Shown: piece by piece, positions 8,387-19,682 of the stretch
Layout: every line of letters starts with the position of its first letter
How positions within the stretch are numbered: position 1 is the first letter of the stretch
Assembly (NCBI RefSeq): GCF_902459535.1
Contig: NZ_LR699553.1
Span: 4,340,001 to 4,404,000 of the forward strand
Length of the DNA stretch: 64,000 bases
Source: Paraburkholderia dioscoreae
Lineage (GTDB): Bacteria; Pseudomonadota; Gammaproteobacteria; Burkholderiales; Burkholderiaceae
Reading direction: 5' to 3'
Notes under the pieces: model-generated
What the model saw: the letters and a program-made list of their open reading frames with translations, nothing else
Told to the model about the DNA's origin: nothing
Databases searched by the model: none
Translations under genes and position numbers: made by a program

Positions 8387-8938
8387 GACCTGCAAATAAA
8401 ACACTGGCGTGCGAATGGTTTCGCGAAAGCCCTTTTATTAAGTGGGGAAGCGATTGCTGAAATACCGCCCCGGGAATTCCACGCGTCGTGAGATTTGCAT
8501 GGTGCACGCATGCTAATTAAGGGGACAGACTAGGGCAATTGGAAATTTCTGCAGATAAACGTTTACACGTCTGATTCTGAATTGATGGACGGAAATTTAC
8601 AGATGTTTTTGGATAGTTCTGTTGGGCTGGGGGGTCGTGGAGTGACGGCGGGGGGCATGTCTGCGGGCTCTGGGATGGAGTACGGCGCTTGGGTGGACAT
8701 CACAAGGCTGGGAAAATAAAGGGATTCGGCGCACACAGCGCAAGCCTTAGATTAAGGTCGACTCTTTTTTATGCCCGGCTGGGATCGAAAAAACCGGCTG
8801 AAGGCGTGCCAGATAAGGCATTAAAGGCGCCCACCACCAGCCAGTGGGTCCAGCCGATGATGGCGAAAGCAGGACCGCAGTTAGCCGCAATTCGGGGGGA
8901 GCTGGAACAGGTGAAGCCGCTGAAAGCCTTACGGCTAT
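8387..8938. other. Intergenic region with a partial tRNA-like repeat
   Basis: No supported coding gene was found. A 17-bp segment at 8773-8789 exactly repeats positions 8945-8961, the T-arm/acceptor part of the downstream tRNA-Arg. The upstream part is AT-richer than the chromosome average and probably holds the promoter of the small outer-membrane protein. Confidence 0.5.
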
Positions 8939-9014
8939 TGGTGCGCCCGGCTGGGATCGAACCAGCAACCCCTGCCTTCGGAGGGCAGTACTCTATCCAT
9001 TGAGCTACGGGCGC
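8939..9014 (-). tRNA. tRNA-Arg (anticodon CCG)
   Basis: The minus strand folds as a complete cloverleaf: acceptor GCGCCCG pairs with CGGGCGC, the D-arm contains AGCTCAATGGATAGAG, the anticodon stem-loop CTGCC-CTCCGAA-GGCAG carries CCG, and the T-loop has GGTTCGATCC. The 3' CCA is encoded at 8939-8941. It decodes CGG arginine codons. Confidence 0.95.
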
Positions 9015-9290
9015 TTCACCACGAAAGCGCGGCAACCAGAACGGATGCGACGCAAAGCGAGAGACCGAAAGGATACCCGGTTTCGGCCGTACCGTCCACC
9101 GGACGGCCTGAATGGCAGCACCCAGCGCCTTCCGGCCGCTCCTCGCGATGCGGGTAAACGCCTGCTGAACACCCCGCCGCGCCCCTCGCCGCCGTCGAAA
9201 TCTTGCGTCTATAATCGTCCGTGGCTGATTAAAGAACAAGAAATTGCCGTCACGCTGTACCGCTCACATACCCACGGAGACGAGACAAGC

Positions 9291-10187
9291 ATGAGCGAAG
9301 CACCACACGGAGCCCCGATCAAAACCCCAGCACAGCTCATCGCCGCGATCATCGCCGGGTTTGCTGTTCCGATCGTCATCATCGTGCTGCTGGCCGTCTA
9401 CGTCGATAACTCGACGCGCACCGGCGCCGGCACCGACTCTCTCTCCGAAGCCGAGGTCACCGCCCGCATCAAGCCGTTCGCCCAGGTCGACATTCGCGAC
9501 GCCAATGCGCCGCGCATCTACAAGACCGGCGAAGAAGTCTACAAGGCCGTTTGCTCCGCGTGTCACGCGTCGGGTGCAGCAGGCGCGCCGAAATTCACCA
9601 ATACCGCCGACTGGGCGCCGCGTATCGCGCAAGGCTTCGACACGCTGCTGCACACGGCGCTCGCCGGCAAGGGGGCAATGCCGCCGCGCGGCGGCACCAG
9701 CCCAGACGATTACAGCGACTTCGAAATCGCTCGCGCGGTCGCCTACATGGCGAACAATTCCGGCGCGAGCTTCCCTGAACCGGCTGAGCCGGCTGCGGGT
9801 GCCGCAGCGGCATCCGGCGCAGCAGCAGCCGCACCGGCCGGCGGGTCGGACGCGGGCGCGGCCCAGGCCGCCGCGGCAATGGCCGCGATGGCCAGCGTGC
9901 CGCAAGCGGCAGCACCGGCAGCCGGCGGCACGCAAAGCGCGGATGCCTCGCAAGCCGGCAAGGCGCTGTATCAGCAAGTCTGCCAGGCCTGTCACGCTGC
10001 CGGCGTGCTGAACGCACCGAAGTTCGGCGACAAGGACGCCTGGGCGCCGCGTCTGAAAGACCCCATCGACACGGTCTATAACTACGCGCTGCATGGCAAG
10101 GGCGCGATGCCCCCGAAGGGCGGCTCGAATGCCTCGGACGCGGACGTAAAGGCTGCCGTCGACTACATGGTCAGCGCGGTGAAGTAA
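9291..10187 (+). CDS. Membrane-anchored di-haem cytochrome c (cytochrome c5-like domains)
   Basis: The start at 9291 follows GGAGACGAG and gives 298 residues. One N-terminal membrane segment (about residues 15-37) anchors it. Two class I haem domains follow: CSACH at 88-92 with a GAMPPRGG axial-Met segment near 128-135, and CQACH at 231-235 with GAMPPKGG later. Between them is a roughly 60-residue Ala/Pro/Gly-rich flexible linker. It should carry electrons in the periplasm, for example to a terminal oxidase. An exact TATAAT lies at 9210-9215. A shared bidirectional terminator separates it from rep. Confidence 0.88.
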   Translation: MSEAPHGAPIKTPAQLIAAIIAGFAVPIVIIVLLAVYVDNSTRTGAGTDSLSEAEVTARIKPFAQVDIRDANAPRIYKTGEEVYKAVCSACHASGAAGAPKFTNTADWAPRIAQGFDTLLHTALAGKGAMPPRGGTSPDDYSDFEIARAVAYMANNSGASFPEPAEPAAGAAAASGAAAAAPAGGSDAGAAQAAAAMAAMASVPQAAAPAAGGTQSADASQAGKALYQQVCQACHAAGVLNAPKFGDKDAWAPRLKDPIDTVYNYALHGKGAMPPKGGSNASDADVKAAVDYMVSAVK

Positions 10188-10213
10188 GACGAGGCGTGGC
10201 CTGCGCCACGTCG

Positions 10214-10256
10214 CAAAAAAATCCCTGCCCGTGGAAACGCGGTGCAGGGATTTTTT
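10214..10256. terminator. Bidirectional intrinsic terminator between the cytochrome c gene and rep
   Basis: ATCCCTGC and GCAGGGAT arms are flanked by an A-run (10215-10221) and a T-run (10251-10256), so the hairpin can end transcription from both convergent genes. Confidence 0.9.
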
Positions 10257-10360
10257 CTTATCGGCTGCAGGTGGGCGCGGGAGCCAGATCAGCGGCTTCA
10301 CCGCTCACGCCGTCGAACCCATACGTTTCGCCGGAGCAGCTCAGCGGCCTCAGCACTCGC

Positions 10361-12451
10361 TCACGGCTTCTGCAACAGCGCCTTCAAACTCGCAAGCCGG
10401 TCTTTCGGCGACATCGGCGCTTCTTCGGGCGTCGGCGGCGGAGCGTCGTCGAGCAGCATTTCGGGAATGAAGCGCGACGGCTCGCACACCACCGTTTCGC
10501 GCGCGCGCTTGCGCTTCTTGCACCAGTTCAGATGCAAACTGCGCTGCGCACGCGTGATCGCCACATACATCAGGCGGCGCTCTTCTTCGATGCGCGCGTC
10601 GTCGATCGGCTCGTCGTCGGGACCGCCGCGATGCGGCATGATGCCTTCTTCGACGCCAACCAGAAACACGTGCGGATACTCGAGCCCCTTCGACGCGTGC
10701 ACCGTCGAGAGCCGCACCGCGTCGGGATCTTCCTCGCGGCCTTCGAGCATCGACATCAGCGCGACGGTCTGGATCAGACCCAGCAGACTTTTGCCGGTGT
10801 CGCCGAGACCGTCGGCAGTGTCGTAGCCGGTGGCTTCGTCGGCCGCGGCGCCCGTCGGCTCAGCCTTGGTGCCTTTGCGCTTCAACCACTCCATGAACTC
10901 CAGCACGTTTTGCCACTTGGACTGCGCCTGACGTTCGTCGAACGCGTCGTACAGGTAGGCTTCGTAGTGGATGGCGTCCATCAGTTCGTCGAGCAGCGTG
11001 CCGGCGGCGTCTTTCTCGGCGCGATCGGTGAGGCGCTGCATGAAGTCGCAGAACACGCGCATGGGTTCGATCTGCCGCGGCGACAGACGCGCCTCGATGC
11101 CGCCCATGTAAACCGCCTCGAACAGCGACACCTTGGCCTGTCCCGCGAACGAACCGAGCGCCTCGAGCGTCGTATTGCCGACGCCGCGGCGCGGCGTGGT
11201 GATCGCGCGGATGAACGCGGGGTCGTCGTTCGCGTTGGCGATCAGGCGCAGATAGGCGCAGATGTCCTTGATCTCGGCCTTGTCGAAGAACGATTGGCCA
11301 CCGGACAGCACGTACGGAATCCGCTCACGCCGCAGCACCTGTTCGAAGATGCGCGCCTGGAAATTGCCGCGATAGAGGATCGCGTAGTCGCGAAAATTGG
11401 CGCGCCGCTCGAACTTGTGCGCCGACAGACGGAACACCACGGACTCGGCCTCGTGTTCTTCGTCGTTACAGGGCGTAACGGTGATCGTGTCGCCCATGCC
11501 GTGTTCGGACCAGAGCTTCTTTTCGAACAGCTTCGGATTGTTCGCGATCACGTTATTCGCGGCGGTCAGAATGCGCACCGTCGAGCGGTAGTTCTGCTCC
11601 AGCTTGATCAGATGCAGCTTCGGAAAGTCCTTGCTGAGCTGCCCGAGGTTTTCGAGCGTCGCGCCGCGCCAGCCGTAAATGGCCTGATCGTCGTCGCCCA
11701 CCGCCGTGAACGCCGCGCGCTTGCCGGCCAGCAGCTTCACCAGTTCGTACTGGCAGGCGTTGGTGTCCTGATACTCGTCGATCAGCAGATAGCGCAGCTT
11801 GTTCTGCCAGCGGTCGCGCACCTGCTCGTTCTTCTCGAAGAGTTCGGCGGGCAGACGGATCAGATCGTCGAAATCCACCGCCTGATAGGCGTGCAGCGTC
11901 GCCACGTAATTGCGGTAGACGATCGCGGCCTGATGCTCGTCCTCGTTCGCCGCAATCGCAATCGCCTGCTCGGGCATGATCATGCCGTTCTTCCACAGCG
12001 AGATGATCGACTGGATCTTGCGGATGAAGCCCTTGTCCGTCGAGCCGACCTGCTCCTGGATCATGCCGAAGCAGTCGTCGGAATCCATGATCGAGAATTG
12101 CGGCTTCAGGCCGACGTGCTCCGCTTCCTGCCGCAGAATCTGCACGCCGAGCGAGTGGAAGGTACAGACCGTCAGCTGGTTGACGGGCACTTTGCGGCCT
12201 TCCTTGCCGGGCGTGGTGAGCGTTTTGCCTTCCAGCAGCTTGCCCACGCGCTCGCGCATTTCCAACGCGGCCTTGTTCGTGAACGTGACGGCGGCGATGT
12301 GGCGCGGCTCGAAGCCTTTGGCCTCGATCAGGTGCGCGATTTTCTGCGTGATCACGCGCGTCTTGCCGCTGCCTGCGCCGGCGAGCACGAGACATGGACC
12401 GTCGAGATAACGGACCGCTTCATTTTGAGCGGGGTTCAGGCCTGCGGACAT
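10361..12451 (-). CDS. rep: ATP-dependent DNA helicase Rep
   Basis: This 696-residue SF1A helicase has Walker A AGAGSGKTRV at about 24-33, motif Ia VTFTNKAA, motif II LLIDEYQDTN, motif III VGDDDQAIYGWRG, motif IV EQNYRS and motif VI YVAITRAQRSL. Length and motif spelling fit Rep (3'-5' helicase that removes protein blocks ahead of forks) rather than the longer UvrD or PcrA. It is cytosolic. It is convergent with the cytochrome c gene and divergent from the oxidoreductase gene. No oddity noted. Confidence 0.92.
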   Translation of the reverse strand: MSAGLNPAQNEAVRYLDGPCLVLAGAGSGKTRVITQKIAHLIEAKGFEPRHIAAVTFTNKAALEMRERVGKLLEGKTLTTPGKEGRKVPVNQLTVCTFHSLGVQILRQEAEHVGLKPQFSIMDSDDCFGMIQEQVGSTDKGFIRKIQSIISLWKNGMIMPEQAIAIAANEDEHQAAIVYRNYVATLHAYQAVDFDDLIRLPAELFEKNEQVRDRWQNKLRYLLIDEYQDTNACQYELVKLLAGKRAAFTAVGDDDQAIYGWRGATLENLGQLSKDFPKLHLIKLEQNYRSTVRILTAANNVIANNPKLFEKKLWSEHGMGDTITVTPCNDEEHEAESVVFRLSAHKFERRANFRDYAILYRGNFQARIFEQVLRRERIPYVLSGGQSFFDKAEIKDICAYLRLIANANDDPAFIRAITTPRRGVGNTTLEALGSFAGQAKVSLFEAVYMGGIEARLSPRQIEPMRVFCDFMQRLTDRAEKDAAGTLLDELMDAIHYEAYLYDAFDERQAQSKWQNVLEFMEWLKRKGTKAEPTGAAADEATGYDTADGLGDTGKSLLGLIQTVALMSMLEGREEDPDAVRLSTVHASKGLEYPHVFLVGVEEGIMPHRGGPDDEPIDDARIEEERRLMYVAITRAQRSLHLNWCKKRKRARETVVCEPSRFIPEMLLDDAPPPTPEEAPMSPKDRLASLKALLQKP

Positions 12452-12708
12452 CGTCTATGGATGGGTGATGCGGTTAAAGCGGCGGTTGAGGGCGCGGCGG
12501 CGCGAAACGCCGGGGGCATGCTGCGCGGCGCCGGCTGCCGGAACAGGCGCCCCGCGCGGAGCGGAGGGCGTTCTGGCCCGCTGCGCAAACGCGCGAGCGG
12601 AGCGATGTTAACACGGATGCACGCAACCGATGCCGCGTCCCATGACGGTCACCGGCACCACGACGACCCTGACGGTCCGCCTTCCGGACATGCCACAATT
12701 GCAGTGTT

Positions 12709-12748
12709 GCGCGCCGCCGCCACGGTGGCAAAGCGGCGCGCCGTTTTT
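12709..12748 (+). terminator. Terminator-like hairpin just upstream of the oxidoreductase start
   Basis: GCGCGCCGC (12709-12717) pairs with GCGGCGCGC (12733-12741), with an inner CCAC/GTGG stem, and is followed by CGTTTTTG. It ends 14 nt before the start codon at 12763, so it may act as an attenuator or as mRNA leader structure. The 311-bp divergent region 12452-12762 holds nothing else I can name. Confidence 0.4.
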
Positions 12749-12762
12749 GCAGGAAGACAAGC

Positions 12763-13812
12763 ATGTCCGCATCGCTGAAGATTGGATTGATGGGTTACGG
12801 TTTCGCCGGCGCGACCTTTCACGCACCGGTAATCGCGCACTGCGGCCGCGCGAGCGTCGCGGCCATCGCCACGAGCCAGCCCGAGCGCGCGCTCGCCGAC
12901 TATCCGCATACGAAGGTGGTGGCCGACCTCGACGCACTGCTGGCGCTCGAAGAAATCGACTGCATCGTGATCGCCACGCCGAACGACACGCATTTCGAAC
13001 TGGCGCGCCGCACGCTGGAAGCGGGCAAGCACGTGGTGGTCGACAAACCGGTCACGCTGAATGCCGCCGACGCCCGCACGCTCGCCAACATCGCGCTCGC
13101 CCGCGGCAAGCTCTTCATGCCGTTTCACAACCGTCGCTGGGACGGCGATTTTCTGACGGTGCGGGATCTGCTCGCGAGCGGGGAATTGGGACGGGTCACG
13201 CAATACGAATCGCATTTCGACCGTTTCCGGCCGGAGGTGCGGCAGCGCTGGCGCGAGGAAGCGTCGCGCGGCGGCGGCTTGCTGCTGGACCTCGGGCCGC
13301 ATCTGGTCGACCAGGCGTTGGCGCTGTTCGGCACGCCGCAGAGCTTGCTGGCCACGGTGCGCACGCATCGCGACGAGGCCAGCGCGCCGGACTACGTGCA
13401 TATCCAGCTCGGCTATGGCGAGTTCGAAGTCGTGTTGCACGCCAGCGCGTTGACTGCTCTGGTCGCGCCGCGATTCACGATTCACGGCACGCGCGGCAGC
13501 TACATGAAATATGGGCTCGACACGCAGGAAGACCAGTTGAAGGCCGGCCTGCGACCCGGCGACGAAGGCTTCGGCGCCGGCAATGCGGCAGGCGTGCTGC
13601 GCGTGCTGGAAGGCAATCAGGAAGTGGAGCGCGAGCTGCCGACGCGTAATGGAAATTACGCGGGCTTCTATATCGCCGTGGCCGACGCCATCCAGAACGG
13701 CGTGAAGTTCCCGGTCAGCGCGCAGGATGCCGTCGATGTAATGACAATTATCGAACTCGCCGCCCGCAGTTCGGAAGAAGGCATCCGGCTGCCGTTTGAA
13801 CGCGTTCGCTGA
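12763..13812 (+). CDS. Gfo/Idh/MocA-family oxidoreductase
   Basis: The 349-residue protein begins with a Rossmann fold (IGLMGYGFAG, about 7-16), has VIATPNDTHFELA and the family's catalytic (E/D)KP motif as VDKPVTL near residue 94. The C-terminal half is the usual alpha/beta substrate domain (GGGLLLDLGPHLVDQALALFG). It should be an NAD(P)-dependent dehydrogenase of sugars or polyols, closest in feel to the YdgJ/scyllo-inositol-dehydrogenase-like group. A ribosome binding site (AGGAAGA) precedes the ATG. The substrate is not determined. Confidence 0.85.
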   Translation: MSASLKIGLMGYGFAGATFHAPVIAHCGRASVAAIATSQPERALADYPHTKVVADLDALLALEEIDCIVIATPNDTHFELARRTLEAGKHVVVDKPVTLNAADARTLANIALARGKLFMPFHNRRWDGDFLTVRDLLASGELGRVTQYESHFDRFRPEVRQRWREEASRGGGLLLDLGPHLVDQALALFGTPQSLLATVRTHRDEASAPDYVHIQLGYGEFEVVLHASALTALVAPRFTIHGTRGSYMKYGLDTQEDQLKAGLRPGDEGFGAGNAAGVLRVLEGNQEVERELPTRNGNYAGFYIAVADAIQNGVKFPVSAQDAVDVMTIIELAARSSEEGIRLPFERVR

Positions 13813-14009
13813 CCCGTTTGCCTGCGCGTCGGCACGGCTTGTGTACCTAAAACCGCACTCGCCGCCCACGCCGCACAGGCCACAATCCTGACAGGCCCGA
13901 AAGGAACATAACGTTACAAATAAGGCCGTGTTCCCGGTCAGCGTGCTCCGGCAGTCAGCCGTTGCTTTCCGAGTAACAACACAAAACCACAATGACTTCC
14001 GGAGAGTTC

Positions 14010-14360
14010 ATGCCCCGTTCCATCCGCGCGCTTGCCGCGTGCGCCCTGCTCAGTTCCCTCGCCGCCTGTGTGGTGACGCCTCAACCCGCGCCCGCCCCTC
14101 GTCCCAGCCCGCAACAGATCGCGGATCAGCGCCTGCGCCAGGTCGACGGCCGCATCGAGAATCTCGGCCGCCGTATCGATAACCGCGTGAATCAGGGCTA
14201 TTACCCGCCGCCCCAAGGCGGCGCGCTGCATCATCGCCTCGACGTGATCCGTCAGGAAGCGCACGACATGGCCGCGCAACATGGCGGCGGCCTGTCCAGC
14301 GACGAACAGCGCGTGCTGAATCAGGAACTGGACAACGCGGCACACGCCATCGGCGAATAA
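14010..14360 (+). CDS. Small predicted lipoprotein of unknown function
   Basis: The start at 14010 follows GGAGAG and gives 116 residues; the upstream ATG at 13992 lacks such a site. Residues 1-18 form a signal peptide ending in LAAC, a lipobox. After a Pro-rich segment there is a charged, helical region (QRLRQVDGRIENLGRRIDNR), then HHRLDVIRQEAHDMAAQHGG and LSSDEQRVLNQELDNAAHAI. Similar short envelope lipoproteins occur in Burkholderia. The charged helix suggests a peptidoglycan- or protein-binding role, but no function is known. Confidence 0.7.
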   Translation: MPRSIRALAACALLSSLAACVVTPQPAPAPRPSPQQIADQRLRQVDGRIENLGRRIDNRVNQGYYPPPQGGALHHRLDVIRQEAHDMAAQHGGGLSSDEQRVLNQELDNAAHAIGE

Positions 14361-14471
14361 TCGCCGCGCGTTCGGGCTACGGAGCACCAAGAGAGCTGGC
14401 ATCACAATGCGCGCTTTTTTGACGAACGCCAAAGCGCCGCGTCAGGTGCCATGCCACTCGCGGGCCTTTAT

Positions 14472-14500
14472 TTGACAAGCCCCCGGCCCTCGCGTACATT
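14472..14500 (+). promoter_or_regulatory. Sigma-70-type promoter of the glycine riboswitch/gcv operon
   Basis: A perfect -35 TTGACA (14472-14477) and a -10 TACATT (14495-14500) are separated by 17 bp. Transcription would start near 14507, just before the first glycine aptamer. Confidence 0.8.
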
Positions 14501-14510
14501 CGCCGCACGC

Positions 14511-14794
14511 GTCGGGAGAGCGTGCTGGCCGCAGAAAACCGCAGGCCGCGCCGCCGAAGGGGCACACCCGCAAACTCTCAGGCAAAAGGACCGACCGCGT
14601 CGGAAAACCCGTGTTGAGGCAGCATCAAGGCACCGGTTTTTCGCACTCTGGAGAGCGGCAGTAGCCGTCTGCATCGCGCGTTTCGTATGCGTGCGAGCAG
14701 ATTTGGCAGGCTGCCCACCGAAGGGGCGCGCGTTTCACCGTGGCGGATTCACGTTCGCACGGCAACGCAATCTCTCAGGTATCGAGGACAGAGG
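14511..14794 (+). promoter_or_regulatory. Tandem glycine riboswitch (two aptamers)
   Basis: Aptamer 1 (14511-14595) has GTCGGGAGAG, GCCGAAGGGGCA and CTCTCAGGCAAAAGGACCGAC, with P1 closed by GTCGG/CCGAC. Aptamer 2 (about 14646-14794) repeats the pattern: CTCTGGAGAG, CACCGAAGGGG, CTCTCAGGTA and GAGGACAGAG. This is the standard gcvT-type tandem arrangement. Binding of glycine should switch on the glycine cleavage genes that follow. Confidence 0.96.
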
Positions 14795-14860
14795 GGCCAT
14801 GCAACAACGCATCGCTCGCAGCCGTCAGGCCGCGAGGCGTAGCGCCGCATGGCCTTTTTT
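14795..14860 (+). terminator. Riboswitch-controlled terminator upstream of gcvT
   Basis: GGCCATGC (14795 onward) is complementary to GCATGGCC, which runs directly into T6 (14855-14860). An inner GAGGCGTAGCGCC stem adds strength. The hairpin starts right at the 3' end of aptamer 2, as expected of an expression platform. Confidence 0.7.
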
Positions 14861-14884
14861 GTTTCGCGAGATGCCCGAGGCCCC

Positions 14885-16003
14885 ATGACCGAACTCAAAC
14901 ACACCCCGCTCAACGCCACCCATCGCGCGCTCAATGCCCGCATGGTCGATTTCGGTGGCTGGGACATGCCCGTCAACTACGGCTCGCAGATCGACGAACA
15001 CCGCGCCGTGCGCACCGACGCCGGCATGTTCGACGTCTCGCACATGTGCGTCGTCGATTTCACCGGCGAGCGCGTGCGCGCCTTCTTCGAATATGCGCTG
15101 GCCAATAACGTCGCCAAGCTGCAAACGCCCGGCCGCGCGCTGTACTCCTGCCTGCTGAACCCGAACGGCGGCGTGATCGACGACCTGATCGTCTATTACT
15201 TCGGCGAAGATCACTTCCGCGTGGTCGTCAACGCCGGCACCGCCGACAAGGACATCGCCTGGTTCGGCCGGCTCAACGCCGAAGGCGGCTTCGGCCTGAC
15301 CATCACGCCGCGCCGCGACTACGCGATCGTCGCCGTGCAAGGCCCGAACGCTCGCGAAAAAGTCTGGCAAACCGTGCCGGCTACGCGCGCCGCCACCGAG
15401 GCGTTGAAGCCCTTCAACGCCGCCCGTATCGCAGACACGCCGTTCGGCGAATTGACGGTCGCGCGCACGGGCTACACCGGCGAAGACGGCTTCGAAATCA
15501 TCGTGCCGGCGAATCGCGTCGAAGCACTGTGGAACGCGCTACGCGCGCAAGGTGTGCGCCCGGCCGGCCTCGGTGCGCGCGACACGCTGCGCCTCGAAGC
15601 CGGCATGAACCTGTACGGCCAGGACATGGACGACAATGTCTCGCCGCTCGACGCCGGCCTCGCCTGGACGGTCGACCTCACCTCGCCGCGCGACTTCGTG
15701 GGCAAGAGCAAGCTGGAAGCGGACGGTTCGCAGGCCGCGTTCGTCGGCCTGATCCTGCTGAAGGACAACGGCAAGGCAGCAGGCGTGCTGCGTGCTCATC
15801 AGAAAGTCGTCACGCCGCAGGGCGAAGGCGAAATCACCAGCGGCACTTTTTCCCCGACCATGCAGGAATCGATCGCCTTTGCGCGCGTGCCGAAAGGCGT
15901 GCAGCCGGGCGACACCGTTCACGTTCAGATTCGTGACAAAAACGTTCCCGCAAGCGTGGTAAAACTGCCGTTCGTGCGCAACGGCAAAGTGCTCGCGGTT
16001 TAA
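14885..16003 (+). CDS. gcvT: Aminomethyltransferase, glycine cleavage T protein
   Basis: The start at 14885 follows CGAGG and gives 372 residues; an upstream in-frame ATG at 14849 lies inside the riboswitch terminator. GcvT hallmarks are present: MVDFGGWDMPVNYGSQIDEH, DVSHM, RTGYTGEDGFEI (folate-site region) and a GARDTLRLEAGM segment. It transfers the aminomethyl carbon from the H-protein lipoyl arm to tetrahydrofolate, releasing ammonia. It is the first gene of gcvT-gcvH-gcvP and is under direct glycine riboswitch control. Confidence 0.97.
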   Translation: MTELKHTPLNATHRALNARMVDFGGWDMPVNYGSQIDEHRAVRTDAGMFDVSHMCVVDFTGERVRAFFEYALANNVAKLQTPGRALYSCLLNPNGGVIDDLIVYYFGEDHFRVVVNAGTADKDIAWFGRLNAEGGFGLTITPRRDYAIVAVQGPNAREKVWQTVPATRAATEALKPFNAARIADTPFGELTVARTGYTGEDGFEIIVPANRVEALWNALRAQGVRPAGLGARDTLRLEAGMNLYGQDMDDNVSPLDAGLAWTVDLTSPRDFVGKSKLEADGSQAAFVGLILLKDNGKAAGVLRAHQKVVTPQGEGEITSGTFSPTMQESIAFARVPKGVQPGDTVHVQIRDKNVPASVVKLPFVRNGKVLAV

Positions 16004-16041
16004 GCAGACCGGCGCGTGCGCAAACCTTCACAAGAAAACGC

Positions 16042-16109
16042 CGGGCCGCCCCAAGTTTTCTTGTTCCCCCTCGGGGGGACCTGGCGCGAAGCGACAGGTT
16101 TGGGGGCCC
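16042..16109. repeat. GC-rich intergenic inverted repeat between gcvT and gcvH
   Basis: Arms GGGCCGCCCCAA and TTTGGGGGCCC enclose an inner CCCCCTCGGGGGG hairpin. Elements of this look recur between Burkholderia genes, from memory. It could be a mobile-type palindromic repeat or an mRNA processing or stability structure between the two cistrons. Confidence 0.6.
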
Positions 16110-16148
16110 TTTTAGTTACTACCGAATCACACCGCATAGGAGCATCCG

Positions 16149-16529
16149 ATGAGCATTCCGGCCGATCTGAAATACACCGAATCGCACGAGTGGGTCCGTA
16201 CCGAAGCGGACGGCACGCTGACGGTCGGCATCACCGACCACGCGCAGGAAGCGCTCGGCGATATCGTCTTCTTCGAAGTGCAGGAACTGGGCAAGACCGT
16301 GAGCGCGGGCGACACCGTCGCCGTGATCGAATCGGTCAAGGCCGCTTCAGATATCTACGCACCGGTCTCGGGCGAAATCATCGAAGCGAACACCGCCGTG
16401 GCCGATACGCCTGATTTGGTCAACAGCACGCCGTACGATAGCTGGCTCTTCAAGATCAAGCCGGCCGCGGACGCCGCGCTGGACCGCCTGATCGACGCCG
16501 ACGCATACAGCAAGTCGATCGGCGCCTGA
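16149..16529 (+). CDS. gcvH: Glycine cleavage H protein (lipoyl carrier)
   Basis: The 126-residue protein has the conserved SHEWVR near the N-terminus, GITDHAQEALGDIVF, and the lipoylation motif ESVKAASD with Lys64. The lipoyl arm carries the aminomethyl group between GcvP, GcvT and the L protein. The length equals the family norm. A GC-rich inverted repeat lies between gcvT and this gene. Confidence 0.97.
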   Translation: MSIPADLKYTESHEWVRTEADGTLTVGITDHAQEALGDIVFFEVQELGKTVSAGDTVAVIESVKAASDIYAPVSGEIIEANTAVADTPDLVNSTPYDSWLFKIKPAADAALDRLIDADAYSKSIGA

Positions 16530-16606
16530 TTCACCATTCGTTAAAGTCAAACCGTCAGGTGCGGCGCGTCCCTCGCGCAGAGACAGCCGCACCGCCAGGA
16601 ACACCC

Positions 16607-19543
<2,937 letters not shown>

Positions 19544-19682
19544 GCGCGATCGCCGCCGCGCATCGCCTACTGTCTCGAAAAGAGGCGGTGAGGCGGTGCG
19601 CGGTTCTCTCCTCAGTTCTCTGTCACTCCTGGCCGCAAACGGCTAACATCACACACCGAATCAGCCTAACGAGGAGTTTCGC

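Noticed and set aside
8689..9003. 104-codon + strand frame overlapping tRNA-Arg
   Set aside because: Runs through the tRNA gene on the opposite strand and has no family resemblance.
10196..12778. 860-codon open frame antisense to rep
   Set aside because: Same shadow effect; rep motifs on the minus strand are complete.
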